Of a stretch of 64,000 nt of DNA, positions 54,813-63,617 are shown piece after piece. The first letter of the stretch is position 1, and each line of letters opens with the position of its first letter. The notes under the pieces were generated by a model, which was not told the origin of the DNA, ran no database searches, and was given only the letters and a program-made list of their open reading frames with translations. Both the position numbers and the translations under genes were made by a program. Source of the DNA: Peteryoungia desertarenae (GTDB lineage: Bacteria > Pseudomonadota > Alphaproteobacteria > Rhizobiales > Rhizobiaceae); contig NZ_CP058350.1 of assembly GCF_005860795.2 (NCBI RefSeq), forward strand, positions 3,316,501 to 3,380,500. Direction: 5' to 3'.

Positions 54813-55144
54813 CCTTCAATCTCCTTCAAACGGGTTTCAAACGTATCCTTGATACTTTCGACAACGGCCTTCGGGTCCGGTGCGTCCAGAACATGGACAT
54901 AGAGTGTGTTCAGGTCCTCGCTGACATGCAGCGATGTCGTCCCGGGCGTGAGGCTGACGCAGTTTGCCAGGGTGGTCACACCGGCGCTGCTGCGCAGATC
55001 GAGCGGCACCGCCAGGATCGCCGGCTTGAGGTCCGAGCTGTTGCCCAGAACCTGCCGCGCCACAGCAATCGATGAGCGCACCAGTTCATTGATGAAGACA
55101 AAGCCCAGAAGGATAGACTGGTAGATACTGTTCAAGAGGGTCAT
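54809..55144 (-). CDS. mnhE: Mrp sodium/proton antiporter subunit E (short form)
   Basis: A 111-aa protein matching the C-terminal two thirds of MnhE/MrpE/PhaE: the helix FVFINELVRSSIAVARQVL, the segment VTTLANCVSLTPGTTSLHVS and LNTLYVHVLDAPDPKAVVES. Usual subunit E is about 160 aa, with additional N-terminal helices that are missing here. The ATG overlaps the mnhD stop (ATGA), so this start fits the operon. The short form may be natural in this lineage or reflect loss of the N-terminus. Confidence 0.88.
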   Translation of the reverse strand: MTLLNSIYQSILLGFVFINELVRSSIAVARQVLGNSSDLKPAILAVPLDLRSSAGVTTLANCVSLTPGTTSLHVSEDLNTLYVHVLDAPDPKAVVESIKDTFETRLKEIEG

Positions 55145-56646
55145 GGCGTCACTCCTGCGGTCGCTGTTTCATCCAGGAATGCCCGGACGAACTCGGTCGG
55201 ATCACTCATGGTTGTTGCGGCAAGGTTGGAGAAGGCGACCAGCGGCTCCGGATTGAAGCCGATGGCCAGAGTGATGATGCAAAGCGCGCCAATCGGTGCG
55301 AGCATCGCCATCGGCACCGGACGCGCCTTCAGCTTGTTCGGCGGGTCTTTCCAGAAGGCTTCCATCCAGATCTTGCTCATCGAGAAGATGGTCAGGAGAC
55401 CGACAAACAGCGCCACCGCCGCAAGCCAGGCCGCGTCGCCCTGGAAGGAGGCGTCAACCACCATCAGCTTTGCCCAGAAGCCCGAAAGTGGCGGGATACC
55501 GGCAAGCGAGAGCGCCGGGATCGCGAACAGCACCGCCAGCATCGGCGACGCCTTCATCAGGCCACCCGATTTGCGCAGGTCGAACGAACCGGTTGCGCGG
55601 TGGATCGCACCGGCAATGAAGAAGAGGTTCGCCTTCACCACGATATGGTGGATGATGTAGAAGACCGCGCCAGCCAACGCGAGCGGCGTGGCAATCGCCA
55701 ATCCCAGCATGATGTAGCCAATCTGGCTGATGATGTGGAACGACAGGATGCGCCGGACATCCCACTGGATGGCTGCTCCAAAGACGCCGAACAGCATGGT
55801 GCCTGCAGCAAACAGCCCGAACATCGGCTTCAGCGTGCCATTGTCGATCTCGAACAGCAGCGTGAACACGCGAAACAGCGCGTAGACGCCAACCTTGGTC
55901 AGAAGACCGGCAAAGACCGCCGACACGATGATGGATGCCGTGTGATAGGAGGCAGGCAGCCAGAAGAACATCGGGAAGAAGCCGGCCTTGATGCCGAAGG
56001 CCAGCAGGAACATCATCGCCGACAGCGTCAGCGCCGCCGAGGACTCCGTCTCGGGCAGCACGATTGCCAGATCCGCCATGTTCAGCGTACCGGTCGCGCC
56101 ATAAAGAAGCCCGACAGCCATCAGGAAGAGGATGGTCGAGAACAGGTTGAGGATGGCGTATTTGATCGCACCGTCAATCTGCGCACGGGTCCGGTCCAGC
56201 GTGATCAGGCCGAGCGTGGCGATCAGCATGACTTCAAACCAGACATAAAGGTTGAAGATGTCGCCGGTCAGGAAGGCACCGTTGACGCCGATCATCAATC
56301 CGAGAAAGAGCGGATAGAAACCCGAACGCACCTGGCGCTGGCGAAGATCCGCCACGGCAAAGATCAGCGCGCAGAGCGCCAGAAGGCTCGAAATCACCAC
56401 CATCGCCGCGCTGAAGCGGTCGGCAACAAAGACGATACCGAAAGGCGGCATCCAATTGCCAAAGGTCTTGGTCAGGATCTCACCACCCATGACGCTCTGC
56501 AGCAAGAGCAGCGATGACCCCAGCGTCAGCGTCATCACCAGCAGCGCCACGGCACGCTGCAATTGCGGCTGGGCATAGAGCGCGGCAGCCAGTGCGGCAC
56601 CGGCCAGCGGCAGGATGACGGGCCACAGAAGAACCATATCAGCCAT
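55141..56646 (-). CDS. mnhD: Mrp sodium/proton antiporter subunit D
   Basis: A 501-aa polytopic membrane protein homologous to proton-pumping subunits of complex I (NuoM/NuoN). It has about 14 helices. Landmarks are WFEVMLIATLGLITLDRTRA with the functional Glu, AFGIKAGFFPMFFWLPASYH with the Lys, and VVKANLFFIAGAIHRATGSF. The start ATG 56646 overlaps the mnhC stop by 8 nt; the frame extends to 56691 inside mnhC. Confidence 0.95.
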   Translation of the reverse strand: MADMVLLWPVILPLAGAALAAALYAQPQLQRAVALLVMTLTLGSSLLLLQSVMGGEILTKTFGNWMPPFGIVFVADRFSAAMVVISSLLALCALIFAVADLRQRQVRSGFYPLFLGLMIGVNGAFLTGDIFNLYVWFEVMLIATLGLITLDRTRAQIDGAIKYAILNLFSTILFLMAVGLLYGATGTLNMADLAIVLPETESSAALTLSAMMFLLAFGIKAGFFPMFFWLPASYHTASIIVSAVFAGLLTKVGVYALFRVFTLLFEIDNGTLKPMFGLFAAGTMLFGVFGAAIQWDVRRILSFHIISQIGYIMLGLAIATPLALAGAVFYIIHHIVVKANLFFIAGAIHRATGSFDLRKSGGLMKASPMLAVLFAIPALSLAGIPPLSGFWAKLMVVDASFQGDAAWLAAVALFVGLLTIFSMSKIWMEAFWKDPPNKLKARPVPMAMLAPIGALCIITLAIGFNPEPLVAFSNLAATTMSDPTEFVRAFLDETATAGVTP

Positions 56647-57025
56647 TTTTCGCGGCCTCCTTGTCGAATGGCGAGCCGAGGGCTTCGGCATCGTTCTGCT
56701 CGTTGGTGAAGACCGAACCGAGCGAGTAATAGGCTTTCAGCACCAGCGCTGCGGCAAAGGAAACAAGCGCAAAGCCGATGACGATGGCTGTCAGGATCAG
56801 CGCCTGCGGCAGCGGATTGGCGGCTTCATCGCCCAGCGTCTGTTGGCCGGCCGGTATGACAGGCGGTGCGGTGAACTGCAGACCGCCCGACACGAAGATC
56901 AGAAGATTGGCAGCCGTCGAGAGCAGGACGATGCCGAACAGGATGCGCATCATGTGGCGCGACAGGAGCAGATAGACCCCCGCCCCCATCTGGGCCGCAA
57001 TGGCGAAAGCGTAGATGAGGCTCAC
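56639..57025 (-). CDS. mnhC: Mrp sodium/proton antiporter subunit C
   Basis: A 128-aa NuoK-like membrane subunit with three helices. Landmarks are [30 protein letters not shown] and [20 protein letters not shown] with the conserved [13 protein letters not shown]. It is slightly longer than the common 113-aa form because of its C-terminal tail. It starts with GTG, overlapping the mnhB stop by 4 nt. Confidence 0.95.
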   Translation of the reverse strand: MSLIYAFAIAAQMGAGVYLLLSRHMMRILFGIVLLSTAANLLIFVSGGLQFTAPPVIPAGQQTLGDEAANPLPQALILTAIVIGFALVSFAAALVLKAYYSLGSVFTNEQNDAEALGSPFDKEAAKNG

Positions 57026-57426
57026 TGCTTCACTCCTTCATAAAAACGGAACACGAGGGACAGGACACCGCCGACAACGACGAGGAAGACGCCGATGTCG
57101 AAGATGGTGGCCGTGCCCAGATGGGTCGACCCGAACTTGACCCACCAGTGGGTCAGGAAGGACTGGTCCGAGATGAGCCCGGGAATACCGCTCATGAAGG
57201 ACAGGAAGAGGCCTACCCCCATCAGTACGACCGGATGGACGATCAGCACCTTCCGGGCCCTCTCGACGCTGTCGGACAGCGCCAGAAGGGCATAGGCCAG
57301 GCCCGCGAACAGACCGCCGATAAAGCCGCCGCCCGGCTCGTTATGGCCGCGAAACAGCATGAAGATGGACGCCGCCAGAAGGAGCACGAAGAACAGGCGG
57401 GACATGGTGGAAAAGATCACCGACAT
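57022..57426 (-). CDS. mnhB: Mrp sodium/proton antiporter subunit B
   Basis: A 134-aa membrane subunit with four helices, homologous to the C-terminal part of MrpA-MrpB fusions. Landmarks are [20 protein letters not shown] and the C-terminal [18 protein letters not shown]. It begins 6 nt after mnhA. In several rhizobia A and B are fused; here they are separate genes. Confidence 0.95.
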   Translation of the reverse strand: MSVIFSTMSRLFFVLLLAASIFMLFRGHNEPGGGFIGGLFAGLAYALLALSDSVERARKVLIVHPVVLMGVGLFLSFMSGIPGLISDQSFLTHWWVKFGSTHLGTATIFDIGVFLVVVGGVLSLVFRFYEGVKQ

Positions 57427-57432
57427 GGCCGG

Positions 57433-59751
57433 TTACTCCTTGTTGCGAAGAGGTTTGAGGGTGCCGCGCAGCAGACCCCAGGCAGCGATGGTCGCAAGCG
57501 CGACAACAGCGATTTCACCCAGCGTATCGATGGCGCGGTAGTCGACGAGAATGACATTCACGACATTGCGCCCATAGGCTTCAAGATAGCTGGTCTCACC
57601 GAAATATTCCGACAGTCTGAGATCGATCGGCGTCACCCCGATGGAGGCGAGCGCGACAAACATGATCGCGCCGAAAGCCGTGGCGATCAGTCCGTCACGA
57701 CGCCGCTCGGACTGCGTCCGCGAGTGACGCTGGCGTGAGGGAAGCCTCAGAAGCACTGCCGTCATCAGGATGACGATCAGGGTTTCGACAGCCATCTGCG
57801 TGAGCGCGAGATCAGGCGCACCATTCAGCATGAAGATGACGGCAGAACCGAAACCGACAATGCCGACCGAGACGAGGCCGCCGATCAGCGAACGAACGAA
57901 GATGGTCGCAACCGCACCGACAACAGTCAGCAGCAGAACCAGCGCCACGGGCACGCGGAATGTGCCTTCACTCGCCAGGAACTCGGTCGAGGGTGAAGCG
58001 AAATAGGCGATGGCGAGACCCGCGATCACCGTCAGCATGACGATTGCGGTGTAGCGATGCTGGTCGCCATTCTGCAGGACCCGGGTGGAGAAGCGTGCCG
58101 TATCCAGAACGCCATTCAGCGCCTTGTGATATAAACGGTCGCCAAGCCAGCCATAGAAGGCGTCATAGCGACGAAGCGCATTGTGGATGCGGGTCCACTG
58201 CACGACGATGACGACACCGATGGCAACCACCAGCATCGACAGCGCCAGCATCGGTGTCAGACCGTGCCAGAGCTTGAACGAGGCATCGAAAGTCTGGCCG
58301 TAAAGGGCGAAGGCGGCCGGCGCAATCAGCCATTCGGCAGCCGGCGCCGGAACGAGGCCGATAATGATGCCGGTGACGGCCAGCAGCAGCGGACCGACCA
58401 GCATGCCTGCCTTTTCGCCGTGGTGGATCTCGGTGACCCGCTCTGGCTTGAAATAGAACGGACGAATGGAAACAACACCGGCAACGCCGACCATGACCGC
58501 ATTGACCAGAACGGCTGCAATCACCGGCAGGATATTCCAGTCACTCGAAAGCTGCGCCTCGAACAGATACTCCTTCGAGATGAAGCCCACAAAGGGCGGC
58601 AGACCGGCCATGGAAAGGCTGGCAAGAACGGCGGCAACGGCGGTGACCGGCAGGAAGCGAGCCAGCCCGCCGAGCTTGTTGAGGCTTGCCTCTCCCGTCG
58701 CATGGATCGCGGTGCCAGCGCAGAAGAACAGGGCCGCCTTGTACAGCGCGTGGGCGAGGATGAAGCCGACCGTTGCGACAGCGGCAACCTGCCCCGTCAG
58801 GCCGATCAGCATCACGAGAATGCCAAGCGAGGCGACGGTCGACTGCGCCAGCACCGCCTTGAAGCCTTCGGCCCTGAGCGCCTGGAGCGCTGCCACGATC
58901 ATTGTCAGCGAACCGAAAATGACGAGCGTATGGCCAAAGCCCGGCATACCGGCAAAGACCACGTCAAAGCGGGCCAGCAGGAATACCCCAAGCTTCACCA
59001 TGGTCGCCGAATGCAGATAGGCAGACGCCGGCGTCGGCGCCGCCATGGCATTGGGCAGCCAGAAATGGAAGGGGAACTGTGCCGACTTGGTGAATGCACC
59101 AATCATGACCAGCGCAGCGATTGTCGGCGCCCAGGGGCTTGCCACCAGCTCATCGGCACGGGCCACAACCTCGGTAAACGAGAATGTCCCGAGCGTCATG
59201 CCGATCACCAGAATGCCGGCGAAGAGCACCAGACCACCACCACCGGTGACGATCAGCGACTGCAGCGCAGACTTGCGAGCCGCCTCCTTGTGACCGTCGA
59301 AACCGATCAGCAGGAAGGAGGCAAGGCTGGTCAGCTCCCAGAACACGAACATGACGATGAGGTTGTCCGACAGAACCGTGCCCAGCATCGCCGTCATGAA
59401 CAGCATGATCAGCGCGAGGAAGCGTCCGGATTCGCCGCTTGGCTTTTCGGCGAAATAGGCGCCGGCATAGATCGTGACGAGCGTGCCGATACCGCTGATC
59501 AGAAGCGCAAAGAGCAGTGAGAAGCCATCCAGGCGGAAAGCCAGCTCAACGCCGAGCGACGGCACCCAGGAAACGGTTGCCATCAGCGTTTCGCCACCCG
59601 CCACCACGGGCAACTGCATCACAAAGGACGCGAAGATAAACAACGGAATGAGGCAAATCGCCCACCCCGTATGTTTTCCTGTCAAGGACGAGACCGGTCG
59701 CGCAATCGCAGCGCCGATCAGTGCTATCAATATGCTCCATTCAAAGCTCAC
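57433..59751 (-). CDS. mnhA: Mrp sodium/proton antiporter subunit A
   Basis: A 772-aa polytopic membrane protein homologous to NuoL, the largest Mrp subunit, involved in Na+/H+ exchange, pH homeostasis and salt tolerance. Landmarks are FRLDGFSLLFALLISGIGTL, VFWELTSLASFLLIGFDGHK with the key Glu, and SAQFPFHFWLPNAMAAPTPA with the Lys. The start is GTG 59751. Its AGAGGA ribosome-binding site lies inside the arm of an inverted repeat (59762-59793). It heads the seven-gene mnhABCDEFG operon. Confidence 0.95.
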   Translation of the reverse strand: MSFEWSILIALIGAAIARPVSSLTGKHTGWAICLIPLFIFASFVMQLPVVAGGETLMATVSWVPSLGVELAFRLDGFSLLFALLISGIGTLVTIYAGAYFAEKPSGESGRFLALIMLFMTAMLGTVLSDNLIVMFVFWELTSLASFLLIGFDGHKEAARKSALQSLIVTGGGGLVLFAGILVIGMTLGTFSFTEVVARADELVASPWAPTIAALVMIGAFTKSAQFPFHFWLPNAMAAPTPASAYLHSATMVKLGVFLLARFDVVFAGMPGFGHTLVIFGSLTMIVAALQALRAEGFKAVLAQSTVASLGILVMLIGLTGQVAAVATVGFILAHALYKAALFFCAGTAIHATGEASLNKLGGLARFLPVTAVAAVLASLSMAGLPPFVGFISKEYLFEAQLSSDWNILPVIAAVLVNAVMVGVAGVVSIRPFYFKPERVTEIHHGEKAGMLVGPLLLAVTGIIIGLVPAPAAEWLIAPAAFALYGQTFDASFKLWHGLTPMLALSMLVVAIGVVIVVQWTRIHNALRRYDAFYGWLGDRLYHKALNGVLDTARFSTRVLQNGDQHRYTAIVMLTVIAGLAIAYFASPSTEFLASEGTFRVPVALVLLLTVVGAVATIFVRSLIGGLVSVGIVGFGSAVIFMLNGAPDLALTQMAVETLIVILMTAVLLRLPSRQRHSRTQSERRRDGLIATAFGAIMFVALASIGVTPIDLRLSEYFGETSYLEAYGRNVVNVILVDYRAIDTLGEIAVVALATIAAWGLLRGTLKPLRNKE

Positions 59752-59761
59752 GGCATCACTT

Positions 59762-59793
59762 CCTCTTGTTGGTGAATTTCAAGTAGCAAGAGG
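59762..59793 (-). promoter_or_regulatory. Inverted repeat that may sequester the mnhA ribosome-binding site
   Basis: On the minus strand CCTCTTG and CAAGAGG are separated by 18 nt; the second arm contains the AAGAGG that would serve as the mnhA ribosome-binding site, 10 nt before the GTG start. If the hairpin forms in the mRNA it would mask translation initiation of the whole coupled operon. The 7-bp stem with a long loop is of moderate stability. Confidence 0.4.
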
Positions 59794-59964
59794 CGTGCCA
59801 ACCGAAAAAGCATCGTGTTTACGGTGCGTTATCGGATTTTCATCGCAAAACCGTTCGGCTTTCCGAAACCCGGAAAGGTGGCGGTTCGAAAACCCGAACA
59901 CCAGCAATTGATCCATTTGACATCGAATATGGACACTACCCGCGCCTGCGCTTAACGTTGACCC

Positions 59965-60384
59965 ATGACCATAGAGCTTTCCGTTTCAGACACCGTTCCC
60001 GATGCCAGCCGCGACCTGATCCGCGATGGTGTCATGACCCATAACGGCACGCTTCTGGGCCCAAGTGACAAGCGTGATCTCTTCATTCCCCTGACGGATG
60101 ATCAGGGCAATATCGACGGCGGTCTGGTGGGCTATACCGGGCGGGGCTGGCTTTATGTGGAACTGCTCTTCGTGCCTGAGCGCCTGCGCGGTCAGGGCAT
60201 GGCCGCCAGACTTCTGGAAGCGGCAGAAGCGGAAGCCAAAACCCGCGGCTGTATCGGCGCCTATCTCGACACGATCAATCCGGTTGCACGGCGCACCTAT
60301 GAGCGCGCCGGCTATTCTGTCTTCGGCCAGATCGACAATTTCACGAAGGGTTTTGACATCAACTGGATGATCAAGCGGTTTTGA
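59965..60384 (+). CDS. GNAT-family N-acetyltransferase
   Basis: A 139-aa acetyl-CoA-dependent acetyltransferase. The acetyl-CoA-binding segment is LFVPERLRGQGMAARLLEAA (motif A), followed by the segment RRTYERAGYSVFGQI (motif B). The acceptor substrate is unknown. It is divergent from the Mrp operon, and its last 14 nt overlap the end of a convergent second acetyltransferase gene. Confidence 0.9.
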   Translation: MTIELSVSDTVPDASRDLIRDGVMTHNGTLLGPSDKRDLFIPLTDDQGNIDGGLVGYTGRGWLYVELLFVPERLRGQGMAARLLEAAEAEAKTRGCIGAYLDTINPVARRTYERAGYSVFGQIDNFTKGFDINWMIKRF

Positions 60385-60919
60385 GAGCCGGGGCGAGCTG
60401 CTCGACCGCATCCTCGCAATCGTCACGCCAGGCAATGACGCCTGGGAGACGGCCATGGACATTGTCACCGAGCGGCACGATCAGCACCCGGTTCGGATCG
60501 ACCGGACCCGGGAAGGCTAACGCGCCATACGCCACTTTCTCGAAGCCAAGCGGCATGTAATAGGGCGGATCACCAACGAGGATCACACCTTCCGAACCCT
60601 TGCGCCGTGCCGCATCAATGGCAATCCTCACCAGTTCGCGACCAATCCCGAGGTTCTTGTGCGAAGGACGAACGGCAAGTGGCCCCAGCAGATGCCCTTT
60701 GACCGATCCCGCCAGGACCGGCGTCATACGCACGGAAGCAATCGTTTCGCCATTGTCGGCACAGACAAAGGACAGCGACAGGTCATGCGGCCCCTGCTCG
60801 CGAATGCGTGCCGCAGCCCTTGCATGCCGACCTGGCCCGAATGCTTCTTCGTTGATGAATTCGATGATGGCGTCGTGCGACGCGTCCTCGGTGAAGTAGA
60901 TAAGACCGGAGTTTTTCAT
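60371..60919 (-). CDS. GNAT-family N-acetyltransferase (YhbS-like)
   Basis: A 182-aa acetyltransferase of the YhbS/COG3153-like group. The acetyl-CoA-binding motif is LAVRPSHKNLGIGRELVRIA, followed by VILVGDPPYYMPLGFEK. The substrate is unknown. Start 60919 (MKNSGLIYFTED) fits the family, although its ribosome-binding site is weak; the frame extends to 61096 without conserved residues. It is convergent with the first acetyltransferase, overlapping it by 14 nt. Confidence 0.87.
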   Translation of the reverse strand: MKNSGLIYFTEDASHDAIIEFINEEAFGPGRHARAAARIREQGPHDLSLSFVCADNGETIASVRMTPVLAGSVKGHLLGPLAVRPSHKNLGIGRELVRIAIDAARRKGSEGVILVGDPPYYMPLGFEKVAYGALAFPGPVDPNRVLIVPLGDNVHGRLPGVIAWRDDCEDAVEQLAPALKTA

Positions 60920-61166
60920 GGATGACCAGGACCAGCAGATAGACACGGATATGGATGCTGAACGCAGCGAGGCGTTCAGTTGCATCAGCGTCGTCGCAGG
61001 GTCCGTGGAGTGGTCATGGGTGCCCATCTGAAAAGTTGTGGCGCACCGGATAGCAGCAAATTTTGGTTCCGTCCAATGGAAAAACGCAGTGTTCAATCAT
61101 GCGGCACTCGCAATCTGCAGGCTCCGCCGTATGTTTGCTTTCAATGAAATGCAAAGGAGGGCGCCA

Positions 61167-62186
61167 ATGGGTATGCTCGTGGACGGCGTCTGGAAAGACG
61201 TCTGGTATGATACGAAGTCGAGTGACGGCCACTTCAAGCGCAACAAGTCGACCTTCCGGAACTTCGTGACCGCCGATGGCAGTGCCGGCCCCACAGGCAG
61301 TGCGGGCTTCAAGGCTGAGGCCGGGCGTTATCACCTCTACGTCTCCTATGCCTGCCCCTGGGCACACCGGACGCTGATCTTCCGCAAGCTGAAGGGACTG
61401 GAACACCTGGTTCCCGTTTCGGCTGTCGATCCCCTGATGCTTTCGAACGGCTGGGAATTCCACGACCGCGACGGCGCAACCGTCGACCATCTCTTTGACT
61501 CGGATTTCCTCTGGCAGGTCTATACCCGTGCCGATCCTGGCTTCACCGGTCGCGTCACCGTCCCTGTTCTCTGGGACAAGCAACAGCAGACTATCGTTTC
61601 GAATGAATCAGCCGACATCATCCGGATATTCAATTCCGCCTTCGATGCGCTGACCGGCTCGACGCTTGACTTCTATCCGGAAGATCTCAGGGATGAGATC
61701 GACCAGATCAATGCGCTTGTCTATGACACCGTCAACAACGGTGTCTACAAGTCGGGCTTCGCGACCACTCAAGACGCCTATGAAAGCGCGGTCATCCCGT
61801 TGTTCGAAACCCTGGACCGGCTGGAGGCAAGACTGACCGAAAGCCGCTACCTTTTCGGCGAACGCATCACCGAAGCCGACTGGCGTCTCTTTACCACACT
61901 GGTGCGCTTCGATCCGGTCTATGTTGGGCACTTCAAGTGCAATATCCGCCGCACCGACGATTACCCGGCGCTGTCAGGTTATCTGCGCGACCTCTATCAA
62001 GTGCCGGGCGTCGCCGAGACAGTCAACATGCGCCACATCAAGCACCATTATTACCGCAGCCATCTGATGATCAATCCGACAGGCATCGTCCCCGTCGGCC
62101 CTGAGCTTGATCTCGATCGTCCCCATGGCCGTGAAAACCTGCACACAAATCTCACCAATGATGGGAAACGGGCTGCGTACCGCTGA
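61167..62186 (+). CDS. Glutathionyl-hydroquinone reductase (YqjG/ECM4 type)
   Basis: A 339-aa xi-class glutathione transferase that reduces glutathionyl-hydroquinones to hydroquinones. The catalytic Cys lies in YVSYACPWAHRTLIFRKLKG; the PVLWDKQQQTIVSNESADII segment binds glutathione, and ECM4-type YVGHFKCNIRRTDDYP is in the helical domain. AAGGAGG 7 nt before ATG 61167 supports the start; the frame extends to 61038. Its 3' end overlaps the convergent NUDIX gene by 35 nt. Confidence 0.94.
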   Translation: MGMLVDGVWKDVWYDTKSSDGHFKRNKSTFRNFVTADGSAGPTGSAGFKAEAGRYHLYVSYACPWAHRTLIFRKLKGLEHLVPVSAVDPLMLSNGWEFHDRDGATVDHLFDSDFLWQVYTRADPGFTGRVTVPVLWDKQQQTIVSNESADIIRIFNSAFDALTGSTLDFYPEDLRDEIDQINALVYDTVNNGVYKSGFATTQDAYESAVIPLFETLDRLEARLTESRYLFGERITEADWRLFTTLVRFDPVYVGHFKCNIRRTDDYPALSGYLRDLYQVPGVAETVNMRHIKHHYYRSHLMINPTGIVPVGPELDLDRPHGRENLHTNLTNDGKRAAYR

Positions 62187-62640
62187 TTTCGGCAAGCCGC
62201 GCCCGTGTCGCGGTGGTGGTGTCTTCGGGCAGTGCATCAAGGGAAAAGAACCCCACCTCGACAATCTCTCGGTCTGGAAGACGTGGAGCGGTCTGCTCCA
62301 CCGTTACCCGATAGAGCAGAACATGGTCGCGACGGCTGATCCTCGGGTTGAAGTAGAGGTGGAATAGCTGCGGCGCCTCGGCCATGACGAGATGCCCCTC
62401 CTCGCGCAATTCCTTCACCAGCGCGTCAAGTGCCGTCTCGCCGCGCTCCACACCACCACCCGGCAGATGCCAGCCCGGCACATAGCTGTGGCGGACGAGA
62501 AACACGCGGCCGTCGCGATCAAAGCATGCCGCGCGCACACCAAGCGTCATCCCACGGGAAATGGCGAAATAGACATGCAGCAGGCGCACCAGAAATCGCG
62601 TCCCCCATCGGAACTCGCTCAGCCCGTCGCCTGTTGTCAT
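62152..62640 (-). CDS. NUDIX hydrolase
   Basis: A 162-aa NUDIX protein with the box GWHLPGGGVERGETALDALV continuing KELREEGHL; the canonical REUxEExGU is intact. The first 35 residues (LVRLLHVYFAISRGMTLGVR) are hydrophobic and basic, as in NUDIX proteins near this type of gene in rhizobia. The substrate is probably a nucleoside diphosphate derivative, but this is not determined. AAGGAAA precedes ATG 62640. Confidence 0.9.
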   Translation of the reverse strand: MTTGDGLSEFRWGTRFLVRLLHVYFAISRGMTLGVRAACFDRDGRVFLVRHSYVPGWHLPGGGVERGETALDALVKELREEGHLVMAEAPQLFHLYFNPRISRRDHVLLYRVTVEQTAPRLPDREIVEVGFFSLDALPEDTTTATRARLAEISGTQPVSHHW

Positions 62641-62681
62641 TTTCCTTGCCCCTCGCAATTGCCATCTTTAAGAGTGGCCGC

Positions 62682-63593
62682 ATGTTTAAGCTGGCACACA
62701 TATCCGACATCCATCTAGGACCGCTTCCGGCGCTGACTGTGCGGGAGCTGGCTTCCAAACGGATCACCGGCTATCTGAACTGGCACCGCAACCGGCGCAA
62801 GCATCTTTTCCCCCATGCCCTTGACATGGTTCTCGATGCGCTGAAGGCCGAGGCACCGGATCATCTTGCGATTACAGGTGATCTCGTCAATCTTGCGACC
62901 AATGTTGAAATCCACAAGGTCACCGACTGGCTGGCGGAAGCTGGCGCTCCGCTCGATACATCAGTGGTCCCCGGCAACCACGACGCCTATGTGCCCGGGG
63001 CCCATGATCGGGTGGTCGAAGCATGGTACGATTATATGCGTGGAGATGATGATCCGCTCATCTGGCATGCCGATCACAAGCTCTTCCCCTATATCCGCCG
63101 TCGCGGACCGGTTGCCCTGATTGGTTGCTCGACATCGATAGCCACGCCACCCTTCTCGGCCTCGGGCTATTTCAGCGCCCGCCAGGCTCGCGAAACCGCC
63201 AATCTCCTCAAGGCCGCCGGCGAGGAAGGTCTCTTTCGGGTCGTGATGATCCACCATCCGCCGATCCGTGGCGCTGCTTCCCGCCACAAGCGGATGATCG
63301 GGATTCGCCGCTTTGCCGGCGCCATTCGCACCGGCGGCGCCGAACTGGTGCTGCATGGCCATACCCATCTCAACACGCTCTACTGGCTCACTCATAAGCA
63401 GAGAAAAGTTCCTGTCGTTGGAATATCCTCGGCAAGCCAGGGTCCGGGCGGCAAGAAACCGGCAGCGGGCTACAATCTCTTCTCAATCGAAGGAGAGGCC
63501 GGGAACTGGCAGGTCGACTGGAAGCGCTTTATCGTCAAAAGTGAAGATGAACCGCTGGCACTTGACCATCAGGAAAGGCTGTTTGGCGCCTGA
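62682..63593 (+). CDS. Calcineurin-like metallophosphoesterase
   Basis: A 303-aa metallophosphoesterase with the full set of metal-binding motifs: LAHISDIHLG (DxH), AITGDLVNLA (GDxx), VVPGNHDAYV (GNHD), MIHHPP, and VLHGHTHLN (GHxH). It resembles the CpdA/YaeI group, which acts on cyclic nucleotides or lipid-linked phosphates; the substrate is not known. Start 62682 (MFKLAHISD) is used; the frame extends back to 62430 through the divergent NUDIX gene and is not supported there. Confidence 0.93.
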   Translation: MFKLAHISDIHLGPLPALTVRELASKRITGYLNWHRNRRKHLFPHALDMVLDALKAEAPDHLAITGDLVNLATNVEIHKVTDWLAEAGAPLDTSVVPGNHDAYVPGAHDRVVEAWYDYMRGDDDPLIWHADHKLFPYIRRRGPVALIGCSTSIATPPFSASGYFSARQARETANLLKAAGEEGLFRVVMIHHPPIRGAASRHKRMIGIRRFAGAIRTGGAELVLHGHTHLNTLYWLTHKQRKVPVVGISSASQGPGGKKPAAGYNLFSIEGEAGNWQVDWKRFIVKSEDEPLALDHQERLFGA

Positions 63594-63617
63594 TAAGCCC
63601 CCTCTCCGCGTTTACCT

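Noticed and set aside
58183..59520. A 445-codon open frame opposite mnhA
   Set aside because: Antisense to a highly conserved antiporter subunit; its translation is Gln/Arg/His-rich and unfolded-looking.
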